The notes under the pieces are model-generated. The model made no database searches, was not told the origin of the DNA, and saw only the letters and a program-made list of their open reading frames with translations. The translations under genes were made by a program, and so were the position numbers. Positions 35,744 through 45,329 of a DNA stretch of 64,000 nucleotides are shown here, in pieces. This DNA comes from Acinetobacter kyonggiensis (GTDB lineage Bacteria; Pseudomonadota; Gammaproteobacteria; Pseudomonadales; Moraxellaceae). The stretch is taken from NCBI RefSeq assembly GCF_900107285.1, contig NZ_FNPK01000005.1, forward strand, positions 62,001 through 126,000, in the 5' to 3' direction. Position 1 is the stretch's first letter, and every line of letters begins with the position of its first letter.

Positions 35744-35929
35744 CTATAAAATGTGGCAGGATGGTTGAGTCTTTTATTCCGCCATCCTACTTGAACTTGT
35801 TGAAGTCTTAGGGATTTAGGTTTTTAAAATTAGTCCTTTTATCTACAAGGAATATTTAATTTAAAGTTGATCAAAACCTGCCATGAAATATGAGTTATTC
35901 GACTGAAATAAAGATGTTTTATTTCCATT

Positions 35930-36079
35930 TTATTGGGCTGATTTTCTGAGCGGCGACTGGCGTTTGCATCTTTCAGAGCAGTATTTGACCTCATTCCAGC
36001 AGCGTTGCCATTTCTTTCGCCACGTAAAGGGACGCAGACAGTAGGCACAGGTTTTTTCTGGTAGATGCTGTTTTTTCAT
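35930..36079 (-). CDS. DUF2256 zinc-ribbon-like small protein
   Basis: A 49-residue protein, [20 protein letters not shown] followed by [18 protein letters not shown]. Two CxxC-like pairs (TCAYC and YCSERC) and the RPFTWRKKW core are diagnostic of DUF2256. This family accompanies photolyase/cryptochrome genes. It ends with SPLRKSAQ and lies 5 nt before the photolyase remnant on the plus strand, that is just downstream in transcription. Its frame is intact while its neighbour has decayed. Confidence 0.85.
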   Translation of the reverse strand: MKKQHLPEKTCAYCLRPFTWRKKWQRCWNEVKYCSERCKRQSPLRKSAQ

Positions 36080-36083
36080 CAAC

Positions 36084-37491
36084 TTATAATTCATTTAGTC
36101 GGCTGAGTAAGTCTTCAGCATGCGCTACGATTTGCTCTTTATTTTGCATTTTATCCAAGCTTTGATAAGTCATTCGCATACGCATATTGGAACGAAAAAA
36201 CTTTTCATTCTTGATCATAAAATACCAGTACAGACTGTTGAATGGACAACTGTCTGGTTCGGTTTTCGTTTTAATATTGTAATAGCAGTGTTTGCAGTAA
36301 TCAGACATTTTATTGATGTAATTTTCTGAAGCCGCGTGAGGCTTACTCGCGAGTAAGCCTCTATCTGCATGCATCACCATACCTAAGGTATTCGGCAATT
36401 CGATCCATTCATAGGCATCGGCATACATCGCAAGATACCATTCACTGATTTGTTGAGGCTGAACCCCACTTAACAAGGCAAAATTACCCGTAACCATCAG
36501 TCGATGAATATGGTGTGCATATGTATGTTCAAGGTATTTCTAAAACACTCTGTCATACAGGCCATTTGGGTACGACCCGTCCAGTAGTACTGTGGTAAAG
36601 GAGTTACGTGTTGGAGTATATTTCTGTTTGCATATTCTGGCATGTTCACCCAGTAGATACCCCGAACATATTCCCGCCAGCCGAGAATTTGCCTGATAAA
36701 CCTTCTACTGAATTTAATGGAGCATGACCTGTATAATAAGCTGCTTCAGCAGCATCACAGACTTCTTTCGCCATTAGTAAGCCACAATTTAAATAAGGAG
36801 AAAGCACACTGTGGAACAAATAATCTACACCATAAATCATCGCATCCTGATAATCTCCAAAATTAGGTAGACTATTTTTAATGAAATGATTCAGGGCAAG
36901 CAAGGCATTGCTGTGGGTTGTTGCCTAGTGAAAATGCTTAAGATGCCCCGTATGTTGTGGAAATTCTCGTCTGACCAACTCAATCTGATCCTTTTCAAAT
37001 TGTAGTGAAGCAGGCAGGGGAGGATTGCCTGACTATGTTTTACGGTTTGCACTGTCATAGTTCCATTACCCACCAATCGGTTGCTGCCCCTGCATTAAAT
37101 ATTGGGTTTGTTTGTGCATCTCACGATAAAAATATTCCATCCGCAGGGTTTTATATTTACCAGCCCATTGCCTGAGTTGCATTGAACTGCAAAAGAAACG
37201 GTCGTTATCCAAACAGTGCACTGGCAGTTGGAGTTGTGTACTCCAGTTGCTCTCAATTTCATGTTGTAGTCTATATTCCCCACATTGGGTAATGATCAGC
37301 GCTGTGGCAGATAGTAGCTGATCAAAATGAATTAGTTTCTTAATTTCGCTGTTACGGTTGAAATCATGGTATCGCACCCTCCAGTCCTGTGCTTTTCGTT
37401 CTTTGGAAAAGTGACGCATTGCACTAAAAATCAGGGCGATTTTTTGAGGATGATGCGCCACATATGTACTTTCTTCGAGTACTTCTGCCAT
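36084..37491 (-). pseudogene. Photolyase/cryptochrome-related protein (COG3046), decayed
   Basis: Fragments in order: MAEVLEESTYVAHHPQKIAL and LRMEYFYREMHKQTQYLM; then WNYDSANRKT between two in-frame stops (TAA about 37073, TAG about 37043); ALNHFIKNSLPNFGDYQDAM with LFHSVLSPYLNCGLL; then a frameshift near 36690 where the expected GWREYVRG motif moves frame; and finally HRLMVTGNFALLSGVQPQ to the end. These match the roughly 510-residue deoxyribodipyrimidine photolyase-related family. About 25-30 N-terminal residues are missing because an IS5-family remnant abuts the first ATG. It is non-functional as read. Confidence 0.85.
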
Positions 37492-37493
37492 CC

Positions 37494-38481
37494 AAATTTA
37501 AGACACAACTCGGGTATATGGTCTGCCTAATTCGGTAAATTTATTCAGTACGGCTATACGAGCATGTACCTCATTTACCTGACTTGAAAAATGTCTGGCT
37601 GACAATTTATCGGCTAATAATTTGATACAGTGCATCTTGGTTTCGACCAAACTTTGACGATGGTAACTTGATCATTTTTTCCATATTGTCCTGCCCAAAT
37701 GCTTAACTGTTCGAAGCAACTCATTTCGCTCAAGCGAGCTGGCCTTTGTATCTTTCCAAGGTTTGGAATTTTTTCTAGGTGAAATCACTGCATGTGCTTG
37801 CCGATCCACAATTACCACAGCATTGTTTCGTATCATAAGCACCATCTGTATAAACAGAATCGATTTCTTCATCTTTGGGAATTTGATCAAGTAAATCCCT
37901 GAGTACTTGTGAATCACTGAAACTGTTCGTTGTTAACTGTACAGCCCGTATTTGTAGGGTTTTAGCATATACCGATATGCAGTTTACGCCATTGATGACG
38001 ATATTCAGACTGATGTTTCTTAAGTTTCCATTCACCTTCACCTAAAAACTTCAATCCAGTAGAGTCTACGAGTAGATGGAGCCCATCTGTGCTTTGTTGG
38101 TAGCTAATCGCAATATCGATATGTTGTTGTCTTCTACAAATCGTAGTGTAGTCTGGTGCTGTCCAGTCCAATCCACAAAGACGAATGAGACTTTGAACAA
38201 ATCCTGTGGTCATTCGTAAAGTCAAACGGAATAAGGCTTTTATCATTAAACAGTACTGAATAGCTGTATCTGAGTAGGTTTGATTTCGTCCTTGTTTATG
38301 TGTTGATTGTGCATACCACTGAGTATTGGAATCAAACCAAATGTTAATATTTCCACGATTGATTAAAGCTTGGTTGTAAGAAGACCAATTGGTCGTACGA
38401 TAGATTTTAGGTGCAGGCTTATTCATCTGAGCATTATATTGCTGAATAAGCCTTTAACGACAGGTTTGTGCAACAAAGCCC
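37494..38481 (-). mobile_element. Degenerate IS5-family element, copy 1
   Basis: The transposase frame (minus, 37498-38426) begins MNKPAPKIYRTTNWSSYNQA and keeps LHLLVDSTGLKFLGEGEWKL, the first catalytic Asp region. It is then broken by frameshifts and stops into pieces (SVYTDGAYDTKQC, TKASSLERNELLRTVKHLGR). The right terminal repeat CAGGTTTGTGCAACAAAGCC ends at 38481. The left end with its terminal repeat is missing: homology to copy 2 starts at about 37494, fused directly to the photolyase remnant, implying an adjacent deletion. Related copy at 54412-55425. Confidence 0.85.
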
Positions 38482-38521
38482 TTTGTTTAAGTATGCAATT
38501 TAAAGTTTTTTGAAGCAACAT

Positions 38522-38533
38522 GATATCTATAAA
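38522..38533 (-). promoter_or_regulatory. Partial copy of the shared TATAGATATC motif
   Basis: Read on the minus strand, TTTATAGATATC matches 12 bases of the motif at 55467. It lies 93 bp before the outer-membrane channel gene. Confidence 0.4.
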
Positions 38534-38625
38534 TTTGATAACTGCTTTCATTGTTTTTTGGTGACTTCATTGCGCTCATTTCAATAGTTTAGGTATTGGA
38601 ATAAATAGCCCTAATGGAGTAGGCA

Positions 38626-39600
38626 ATGTTAAAACAACAAGCTAAGCACGTTTATGCTTTCAGTCTGTTATCTTTATGTATTTCACAAACGGTTATGGCT
38701 TTAGAGCCAGGGGCAGCACCACAAGCGCCAGCAGGTAATACCATGGGTATTCCTTTAAGTGTTTCGTTACCGGCAGGTTTATATTATACCAGCTCAACTA
38801 AACACTTAAATGGGCAACTCAAGGATGATAATGGCGATAACATGGGGTTGAAATTGAATGCACCTGCATCGACATCAATTTTTATTTATACGCCTGGATT
38901 CCAAGTATTAGGCGGCGATTATCGTGCTTGGTTGGCAATTCCATTTATCATGGCAGAAGAAGAGATTAGCAATCCAATGCTTGGAGATGTGGGGACACAT
39001 TCGAATAATAATATTGCCAATATTGATGTACATTTTGCAGATATTTCATGGACATTAAGTCCTGGACAATTTGTCAGTGCAGGTTTGGGGGCGATTACCA
39101 CAACAGGTTCGTGGAATTTAGGGGGAACTAATACCAGTGGTGAATATTGGTCACTTAACCCTCGTGTTGGTTATAGTTTAATGAATCAGAATTGGAACAT
39201 TTCATTAGAATCACATTATTTTTATAATTTTGAAAATGATGAGACGAAATATGACTCTGGGGATGAATTCTTTTTTGATGCTACAGTGCTGAAAAAAGTT
39301 GATTTTATTTACCCAGGCTTGCAGGTGGGTCCAATTGGCTACGTACGTGAGCAAGTCACCAGTGATGAAAATAATGGTACGGCTTATTATGGTACAACCA
39401 ATGGTAAAGCACGACAAATGGGGCTGGGTGTTCAAGTATTGAAAGACTTCGGTCGCGGTTTATTTGTTGGGTTGAGTTGGTCTAAAGATCTTGAAACTCA
39501 AAATGCCGTTAGTAATGATGGGCGCTTTGCCTTAAATATTTCTGTACCCGTTTTTATGAAAAATAAACCAAAACCAGCAAATTTGCCTGCTAAATTTTAA
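38626..39600 (+). CDS. Outer-membrane channel of the MetA-pathway family (COG4313)
   Basis: A 324-residue protein with a signal peptide (FSLLSLCISQTVMA, cleavage near residue 25) and many amphipathic beta strands. The middle part reads FADISWTLSPGQFVSAGLGA and YSLNPRVGYSLMNQNW-like repeats, and the C-terminus ends in Phe. The family is linked with uptake of aromatic compounds. It is only distantly similar to the protein at 15563. It is the first gene after the IS remnant and is followed by an attenuator-like terminator before the SDR gene. Confidence 0.78.
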   Translation: MLKQQAKHVYAFSLLSLCISQTVMALEPGAAPQAPAGNTMGIPLSVSLPAGLYYTSSTKHLNGQLKDDNGDNMGLKLNAPASTSIFIYTPGFQVLGGDYRAWLAIPFIMAEEEISNPMLGDVGTHSNNNIANIDVHFADISWTLSPGQFVSAGLGAITTTGSWNLGGTNTSGEYWSLNPRVGYSLMNQNWNISLESHYFYNFENDETKYDSGDEFFFDATVLKKVDFIYPGLQVGPIGYVREQVTSDENNGTAYYGTTNGKARQMGLGVQVLKDFGRGLFVGLSWSKDLETQNAVSNDGRFALNISVPVFMKNKPKPANLPAKF

Positions 39601-39620
39601 AATTGAATTTAAAGGATTTA

Positions 39621-39647
39621 AAGAGCTGATTTGAAGCAGCTCTTTTA
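39621..39647 (+). terminator. Terminator/attenuator between channel and SDR genes
   Basis: AAGAGCTG, 8-nt loop, CAGCTCTTTT. It ends 15 nt before the SDR start, so partial read-through is likely. Confidence 0.65.
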
Positions 39648-39661
39648 TTAAAGGAAAAAGC

Positions 39662-40462
39662 ATGTTGTTACAGGATCATATCGTTTTGGTGACGGGAGCA
39701 GGCTCTGGTCTCGGTTTGGGTATTGCACAATATTGTAAAAAACAAGGTGCTAAAGTTATTGTGACAGATGTTGCAACAGAAAAACTTAATGAGATAGCTC
39801 AAAAATTCGATCAGAACGATTTGATTTTACGTTGTGATGTGACTAAAGCGACTGATCTTGTTCAGTGTAAGAAAGAAATTTTAAATAAATATCATAGGCT
39901 TGACGCTGTGATAGGGGCACAAGGCATTTTTGATGGCAACTTGCCTATAGCAAGTATGGAGCTTCAACATTTAGATCAATTATTTGATGAATTATTTAAC
40001 GTCAATGTAAAAGGCTATTTACTGACTGCCCATGTTTTTGCAGATGTATTAAAGGAAAATCATGGTGCAATGGTATTTACGACTTCTACAGCTGCCTATG
40101 CTGCAGATGGCGGCGGTGCAGTGTATACAGCCACCAAGGGTGCAATCCGAAGCTTGATTCAGCAGCTTGCATTTGAGTTTTCGCCTGAAATACGCGTGAA
40201 TGGTGTGGCACCCGCCGCTATTGGAAATAGCCAGCTCAAAGGCCCGAAAGCCCTGAATCTAGAACATCAAAAACAATCCGATATTCCGAAAGACGCTTTT
40301 TTAAATTTATTCCAGTCTATTAGTTTGCTGCAGGAATTGCCTGATGCAGAAGACTATGGTGCACTGTATGCATTTTTAGCTTCGAAGCAAAATAAGGTCA
40401 TGACCGGGCAGACTATTGTGGCAGATCAAGGCTTGTTGAACCGAGCTGTACTTACTCACTAA
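39662..40462 (+). CDS. Short-chain dehydrogenase, cis-dihydrodiol dehydrogenase-like
   Basis: A 266-residue classical SDR: cofactor motif TGAGSGLGLGIAQ (10-22), Asp after the second strand (VIVTDVATEK) favouring NAD, NNAG-equivalent GAQGIFDG, catalytic Ser in TTSTAAYAADGGGAVYTATKGA with Tyr and Lys in YTATK. The GAQGIFDGNLP stretch resembles dihydrodiol dehydrogenases such as HcaB/BphB, which rearomatise the product of a Rieske dioxygenase. A Rieske system lies 21 kb away in the same cluster, so this role is plausible but unproven. Confidence 0.8.
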   Translation: MLLQDHIVLVTGAGSGLGLGIAQYCKKQGAKVIVTDVATEKLNEIAQKFDQNDLILRCDVTKATDLVQCKKEILNKYHRLDAVIGAQGIFDGNLPIASMELQHLDQLFDELFNVNVKGYLLTAHVFADVLKENHGAMVFTTSTAAYAADGGGAVYTATKGAIRSLIQQLAFEFSPEIRVNGVAPAAIGNSQLKGPKALNLEHQKQSDIPKDAFLNLFQSISLLQELPDAEDYGALYAFLASKQNKVMTGQTIVADQGLLNRAVLTH

Positions 40463-40537
40463 CACGCAAAACAACAATATTCTAGGATCTTGCAAATAGG
40501 TTCATGGATCGGTGCTGCCAAAAAAAGGATATACCAC

Positions 40538-41752
40538 ATGACACAAGCTATGACTGCACAAAAATATAGCCTGAGTTGGATTTTACTTTTGGCGCTATTA
40601 ACAGCAATTGCGCCGCTATCCACAGACATGTATTTGCCAGCTTTACCGGATATGGCAAAAGAATTTTCAGTTTCAACACTCTTTGTATCAAGTTCATTGC
40701 CAGCTTACTTTTTTGGGCTTGCCATTGGACAGCTAATTTATGGCCCGATTAGTGACCGCATAGGTCGGAAAATACCGCTGATTTTTGGTCTTAGCTTGCA
40801 TATTGCCGCCAGTATATTGTGCATATATGCAGATGATTTGCAGACATTACTGATTGTTCGTGTACTGCAAGCTTTAGGAAGTTGTGTTGGCTTGGTATTA
40901 GCCCGAGCTGCAATTCGTGATGTGCTGGATACCAACTCTGCTGCTAAGGCATTTGCCAGTATGATGATTGTGATGGGTGTTGCGCCTGTGATCGCGCCGA
41001 CCTTAGGTGCTTGGCTGCTACTGTTTTTCCATTGGCATGCTATTTTTATTGCTCTAACACTATTGGGCGTAATTAGTCTGGTCTGGGTCATTTTCGGTTT
41101 CAAAGAAACCTTAGCAGTAGATCGGCGTTTAAAGCTCTCCTTCAAGCATGTATTTCAGTTGTATATAAAAATTTATCAGGATCCAAGCTACCGTTTTCCC
41201 ATGCTCGCTGGCTGTTTCAGTTTTGGTGTATTGTTCTGCTATATCAATGCAGCATCTACAGTGTTAATGGACAGCTATCATTTGAATGAACAGCAATTTG
41301 CTTATGCTTTTGGCTTGAATGCAGTCGGGACTATGTTTTTGTCAGCCATGAATCATAAGCTGGAACATAAATATTCTGTGCTGCAACGATTGGGTATGGG
41401 CGGGATGGTGCAAATTTTTGGCGTGTTGTTACTGTTTATTGCTGCATTACTGCCACAAGCGGGTCTGCCATTGGTATTAGCCGGTTTGTTTTTAGCTGTT
41501 GCAGGCATTGGTCTGACTGCACCGAACTCAACAGCTCTGGCAATGTCACAGCAAGGTAGACAGGCCGGTTCGGCTAGCGCCTTGATGGGTGGGCTGCAAT
41601 TTTTCTTTGGCTTGCTCAGCGGAATATTGCTGAATTTCCTGCCTGGGTCAGCGCTCCTGAATTTGAGCATAGCCATGCTGATTTTTGTATTTTGTACCAA
41701 TGTTTCCATTCGCGCGGCGAAGCGATTTTTTAATATGCAGCCTGCTGCATAA
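40538..41752 (+). CDS. MFS transporter, DHA1 (Bcr/CflA-like)
   Basis: A 12-helix protein of about 404 residues. LLTAIAPLSTDMYLPALPDM is the typical first helix of Bcr/CflA drug transporters. The loop motif ISDRIGRKIPL lies after helix 2 and GVAPVIAPTLGAWLL near helix 5. I chose the ATG at 40538 with AAGGA upstream rather than the TTG at 40490. Within the cluster it may export toxic aromatic intermediates. Confidence 0.82.
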   Translation: MTQAMTAQKYSLSWILLLALLTAIAPLSTDMYLPALPDMAKEFSVSTLFVSSSLPAYFFGLAIGQLIYGPISDRIGRKIPLIFGLSLHIAASILCIYADDLQTLLIVRVLQALGSCVGLVLARAAIRDVLDTNSAAKAFASMMIVMGVAPVIAPTLGAWLLLFFHWHAIFIALTLLGVISLVWVIFGFKETLAVDRRLKLSFKHVFQLYIKIYQDPSYRFPMLAGCFSFGVLFCYINAASTVLMDSYHLNEQQFAYAFGLNAVGTMFLSAMNHKLEHKYSVLQRLGMGGMVQIFGVLLLFIAALLPQAGLPLVLAGLFLAVAGIGLTAPNSTALAMSQQGRQAGSASALMGGLQFFFGLLSGILLNFLPGSALLNLSIAMLIFVFCTNVSIRAAKRFFNMQPAA

Positions 41753-41771
41753 ACCACAGTTTCCTTGGTTT

Positions 41772-41797
41772 GCCGCCTTTTAAAGGCGGCTTTTTTT
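41772..41797 (+). terminator. Terminator after the Bcr-like gene
   Basis: GCCGCCTTT, loop TAA within a near-perfect stem, AAGGCGGC then seven T. Confidence 0.9.
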
Positions 41798-41919
41798 CAC
41801 CCATGTTATCTATTTTAAATATATCTAATATCCAGCTTGACCCATCATTATAGATACAGGGTTAGGCTATGCTGAACCGAGAAATGGATGTTTGCACTGC
41901 ATACAATAAGGATAGAAAG

Positions 41920-43260
41920 ATGCACATACAAACTTTTTTGGATCAGCAAAAATGGTCAGGTTTTCAAAGCCTGATTTTTGCCATGATGTTTTTTGTGGCT
42001 TTTTTTGACGGCATGGATACCGCAGTCATGGGCTATATTGCACCAGATTTAATTCGTGAATGGCACATCAGCAAGGCCGATATTATCCCGCTTCTCAGCG
42101 CTGCACTCATTGGCGCTGCCATCGGTGCAATCATTCTAGGTCCATTGGCAGATAAGTTTGGACGCAAAACATTATTACTGGTGTCTGTGTTTATTTTTTC
42201 TGTCGGCTGCATTCTATCCAGTTTTGCAGAAAATCTGATCCAGCTAGAAATACTGCGCTTTATTACCGGCTTAGGTTTAGGCGCGGCTTTGCCCAACGCC
42301 GTAACACTGCTCTCAGAATATTGTCCTGTACATAAACGGGCATTTATCGTCAACACCATGTATTGCGGTTTTCCAATTGGTGCAGCACTCGGTGGTTTTG
42401 CGGCTGCTTATATTATTCCGCACTTTGGCTGGGAAAGCATGTTGCTGATCAGCGGGATAATACCTTTTATTTTGATGATATTTATGCTGATACTTTTGCC
42501 AGAATCAGTGCGCTATCTATTGCTAAAAAAAGGAAAAGAACAGCACATTCAACAGATCTTAGGCAAAATAAATTCATCGGCAAACCAACATCATTTTCAG
42601 CTGGAACACAGCAGTTGCAGTACTTCCATATTCAAAGCCATGAAAACCGTATTTTCAGCTAAATATGTCGTGGGCACGCTGAGTTTATGGACCTGCTTTT
42701 TTTCAGGTTTGATGATTTTCTACGGCATTATCAACTGGATGCCGCTGCTGTTTAAAGAAGCGGGTATGCCTGCTCATTTAGGCCCGATTGTAGCGGGCCT
42801 GTTCGCATTGGGCGGTGTAGGGGCTATGCTGAATGGCTGGTTGATGGACCGCTTTAACGGCAATTATGTGATTGCCGTATGCACTTTTTTTACAGCGATA
42901 TGTATCGCGATGATTGGCCCAGCAGTACATTGGTCTTTAACTGGGTTTATTGTACTGATGATCAGTGCTGGAACGCTTCAAAATACCGCCCAGTCTTCTT
43001 TGCCTGTTTTGGCAGCAAAGTTCTATCCGACTGAAGCCAGAACCACGGGTGTGTCATGGATGTGCGGTATTGGCCGTTTTGGCGCAGTTGCCGGCACCAT
43101 GTGCATGGGCTATATGGCGAATAACAACATGACTTGGACGCAAATTTTTATGCTATTGGCCATACCTGCAGTGATTATGACCTTTTGTATGCTGATTAAA
43201 AATATCGCTGAAAATGTAGCGGAAGACAAAGATACTTCTGCAGATTTTGAAAAAGAATAA
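41920..43260 (+). CDS. Aromatic acid/H+ symporter (AAHS-type MFS)
   Basis: A 446-residue transporter. FFDGMDTAVMGYIAPDLI carries the DGxD motif of helix 1 needed by PcaK/MhpT-type aromatic acid importers. LADKFGRKTLLL is the helix 2-3 loop and WMCGIGRFGAV lies in helix 11. I chose the ATG with AAGGAT upstream; an earlier ATG at 41869 lacks one. It suggests the cluster's substrate or an intermediate is an aromatic carboxylate. Confidence 0.85.
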   Translation: MHIQTFLDQQKWSGFQSLIFAMMFFVAFFDGMDTAVMGYIAPDLIREWHISKADIIPLLSAALIGAAIGAIILGPLADKFGRKTLLLVSVFIFSVGCILSSFAENLIQLEILRFITGLGLGAALPNAVTLLSEYCPVHKRAFIVNTMYCGFPIGAALGGFAAAYIIPHFGWESMLLISGIIPFILMIFMLILLPESVRYLLLKKGKEQHIQQILGKINSSANQHHFQLEHSSCSTSIFKAMKTVFSAKYVVGTLSLWTCFFSGLMIFYGIINWMPLLFKEAGMPAHLGPIVAGLFALGGVGAMLNGWLMDRFNGNYVIAVCTFFTAICIAMIGPAVHWSLTGFIVLMISAGTLQNTAQSSLPVLAAKFYPTEARTTGVSWMCGIGRFGAVAGTMCMGYMANNNMTWTQIFMLLAIPAVIMTFCMLIKNIAENVAEDKDTSADFEKE

Positions 43261-43371
43261 TGCTTTTAAGGTCATTAGGTTTGACTGGCTGAACGAAAGG
43301 ATCATTCAGCTATCTATTTATGAAAAACAGCGCAGGCAGCGCTAAACAGGAACACACTCAAGGAATTGAAT

Positions 43372-44496
43372 ATGAAAATATTGGTTTTAGGCGGCGGTAT
43401 TGGCGGTATGGCGGCAGCCATTAAACTCAAGCAGTCCAACCATGACATCGAACTGGTTGAAAAGTCAGAAGACTGGAAAGCTTTAGGCACAGGTTTAACA
43501 CTTTCTGTGCTGACCTTGCGTGCGCTCTGTGATTTAGGGGTGCAAGATGAAATTGCGGCGCAAGGTTTTGTACATGATGGCGTTGATATTTATGATCAAA
43601 ATGGCAATTTTATCCGCACCGTGTTATCCAAGCGTGTAATTGCCGATGATTTCCCATCTGAGGGAGCAATTCTGCGTCCTGTACTGCATGACATTTTATC
43701 TTCTAAGGTTCGTTCCCTCGATATTCCTGTTTTTCTTGGAGACAGTGTTGCGAGCCTGCAAAGCACTTTAGAACACGGCAGTTTTGTGCAATTTGAAAGT
43801 GGCCGGACTGCGCATTATGATTTGGTGATTGGGGCAGATGGGGTCTTTTCTAAACTGCGTCAATTGCTTATGCCAGAACAAGCTGCACCTGAGTATACAG
43901 GACAAGCCTGCTGGCGTTTGCAGTTTGACCGTCCAGAGGATATTGTCCGTGGACGTATGTTCCAGTCTGAAAAAATAAAAGTGGGCTTTAACCCTTGCAG
44001 CCCAACGCAAATGTATATGTACATGATGGAGTGTGTACCCAAAGACCAAGTATGGCGTGAACCTGAAGTATTGCCGAAAATGGCGAAAGAATTGCTGCAC
44101 GAGTTCGAAGCTGTGCTGAAACCTTATATTGATTCAATTGATGAAAATACTCCGATTATTTACCGTCCTTTAGAGCGTGTGATGGTGAACAGTAACTGGC
44201 ATCGTGGTTCAACGATTCTCATTGGCGATGCTGTACATGCCACAACACCGCACTTAGGTTCAGGTGCGGGATTGGCTGTTGAAGATGCCATTGTCTTGGC
44301 AAAACTATTAGATGAATATGGGGATGATTTAGAAACTGTATTTGAGCAATTCATGCAAAAACGCTTGGCACGTGCGCAGTTTGTGGTTGAAACATCCGGT
44401 GAAATTGGTCGTATGGAAATTGAAGGTGGTTCGATGCTCGAACGAAGTATGTTGTTGGCGAAGGGCTTTGAGCAGGTGACCAGCGCATATTTATAA
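43372..44496 (+). CDS. FAD-dependent aromatic monooxygenase (NicC-like size)
   Basis: A 374-residue single-component flavoprotein hydroxylase. The FAD motif GGGIGGMAAAIKL (7-19) is followed by the DG motif VIGADGVFSKLR near 155 and GDAVHATTPHLGSGAGLAVEDA near 290. Length and layout resemble salicylate- or 6-hydroxynicotinate-type monooxygenases. A related enzyme lies at 46654-47796. Probable role: NAD(P)H-dependent hydroxylation of a phenolic or carboxylated ring. Confidence 0.85.
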   Translation: MKILVLGGGIGGMAAAIKLKQSNHDIELVEKSEDWKALGTGLTLSVLTLRALCDLGVQDEIAAQGFVHDGVDIYDQNGNFIRTVLSKRVIADDFPSEGAILRPVLHDILSSKVRSLDIPVFLGDSVASLQSTLEHGSFVQFESGRTAHYDLVIGADGVFSKLRQLLMPEQAAPEYTGQACWRLQFDRPEDIVRGRMFQSEKIKVGFNPCSPTQMYMYMMECVPKDQVWREPEVLPKMAKELLHEFEAVLKPYIDSIDENTPIIYRPLERVMVNSNWHRGSTILIGDAVHATTPHLGSGAGLAVEDAIVLAKLLDEYGDDLETVFEQFMQKRLARAQFVVETSGEIGRMEIEGGSMLERSMLLAKGFEQVTSAYL

Positions 44497-44517
44497 AAAT
44501 ATTTAATGATCAAGCAT

Positions 44518-44546
44518 AAAAAAGCCTGGATCAAACAGGCTTTTTT
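44518..44546. terminator. Bidirectional terminator
   Basis: AAAAAAGCCTG, 7-nt loop, CAGGCTTTTTT between convergent genes. Confidence 0.9.
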
Positions 44547-44558
44547 ATGCGCTATAAA

Positions 44559-44999
44559 TTAATTGCTATTACGAATTCTGATCCATGACAATTTACGGCT
44601 GGCTTTTTCTGCATCGGAAGGGCTGCGCAGAATCAGGGTATTGCCATTGCGGCTGACTTTGCCATTAATGTTATAGCGCTGCTGAGCAGCAGGATCAAAT
44701 ACTTGCCCAGAGATAAATTTATAAGGATCATTTGGGTCTGGTTTTAAATCAAATAATAAGTGAAAGCCTTTTAGTGAGCTTAAATTTTGTGTCTGCAGAT
44801 TGGGTGCATTAAATGCTTCGATAATATGTCCATTGTATAAAGAATTACTATTTTTGCTGATTTTAACTTTCACCAAAGTGAAGCCGCTTTTGTCATCAAT
44901 AACTTTCCAGTTTCCCGTTAAATCTAAAGCGGGTTTGGCATATAGTGCAGCAGAACAGAGCATAATACATCCTGCGCTGAATATCCCTTTCAGTTCCAT
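44559..44999 (-). CDS. DUF2147-family secreted protein
   Basis: A 146-residue protein with a signal peptide (GIFSAGCIMLCSAALYA), then LDLTGNWKVIDDKSGF and YKFISGQVFDP, both typical of DUF2147 periplasmic proteins. GKVSRNGNTLILR follows near the C-terminus. Function is unknown; members are common in aromatic- and lipid-degrading proteobacteria. It stands as a single-gene unit with its terminator shared with the convergent monooxygenase gene. Confidence 0.8.
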   Translation of the reverse strand: MELKGIFSAGCIMLCSAALYAKPALDLTGNWKVIDDKSGFTLVKVKISKNSNSLYNGHIIEAFNAPNLQTQNLSSLKGFHLLFDLKPDPNDPYKFISGQVFDPAAQQRYNINGKVSRNGNTLILRSPSDAEKASRKLSWIRIRNSN

Positions 45000-45000
45000 G

Positions 45001-45250
45001 GTTGTTCCTTAAGCTTAAAATGAAGTATTTGGTTCATTAACCAATAACTAAATTTAAAAATATTTTAAAAAATAGTGGTTTAGTATAATGAAGCGCATTG
45101 AATATAAAATATACAGATAGGTAGGGCAAGTACCAAAAGCTTAAAATTTTTTATTGAAAAAGATATCAGTTATCAAATATTTAGATAGTGAGATTTATCT
45201 TCTGCTTTTAGAGAAAGACCAGAATATTCTAGCTTTTTTAAGCTGAAAAT
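45001..45250. other. AT-rich gap between DUF2147 and MFS genes
   Basis: Nothing is recognised apart from the terminator listed next. GATAG-containing AT-rich segments (for example TTTAGATAGTGAGATT near 45179) faintly resemble the cluster motif, too weak to call. Confidence 0.25.
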
Positions 45251-45281
45251 AAAAAAGTCAGGCTGATGGAAAACCTGACTA
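45251..45281 (-). terminator. Terminator of the MFS gene
   Basis: On the minus strand: AGTCAGG, 11-nt loop, CCTGACT then six T. Confidence 0.85.
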
Positions 45282-45329
45282 AACTGAAAAAACAACGATT
45301 AAAATTTTAATCAATGTACAGGATTTTCC

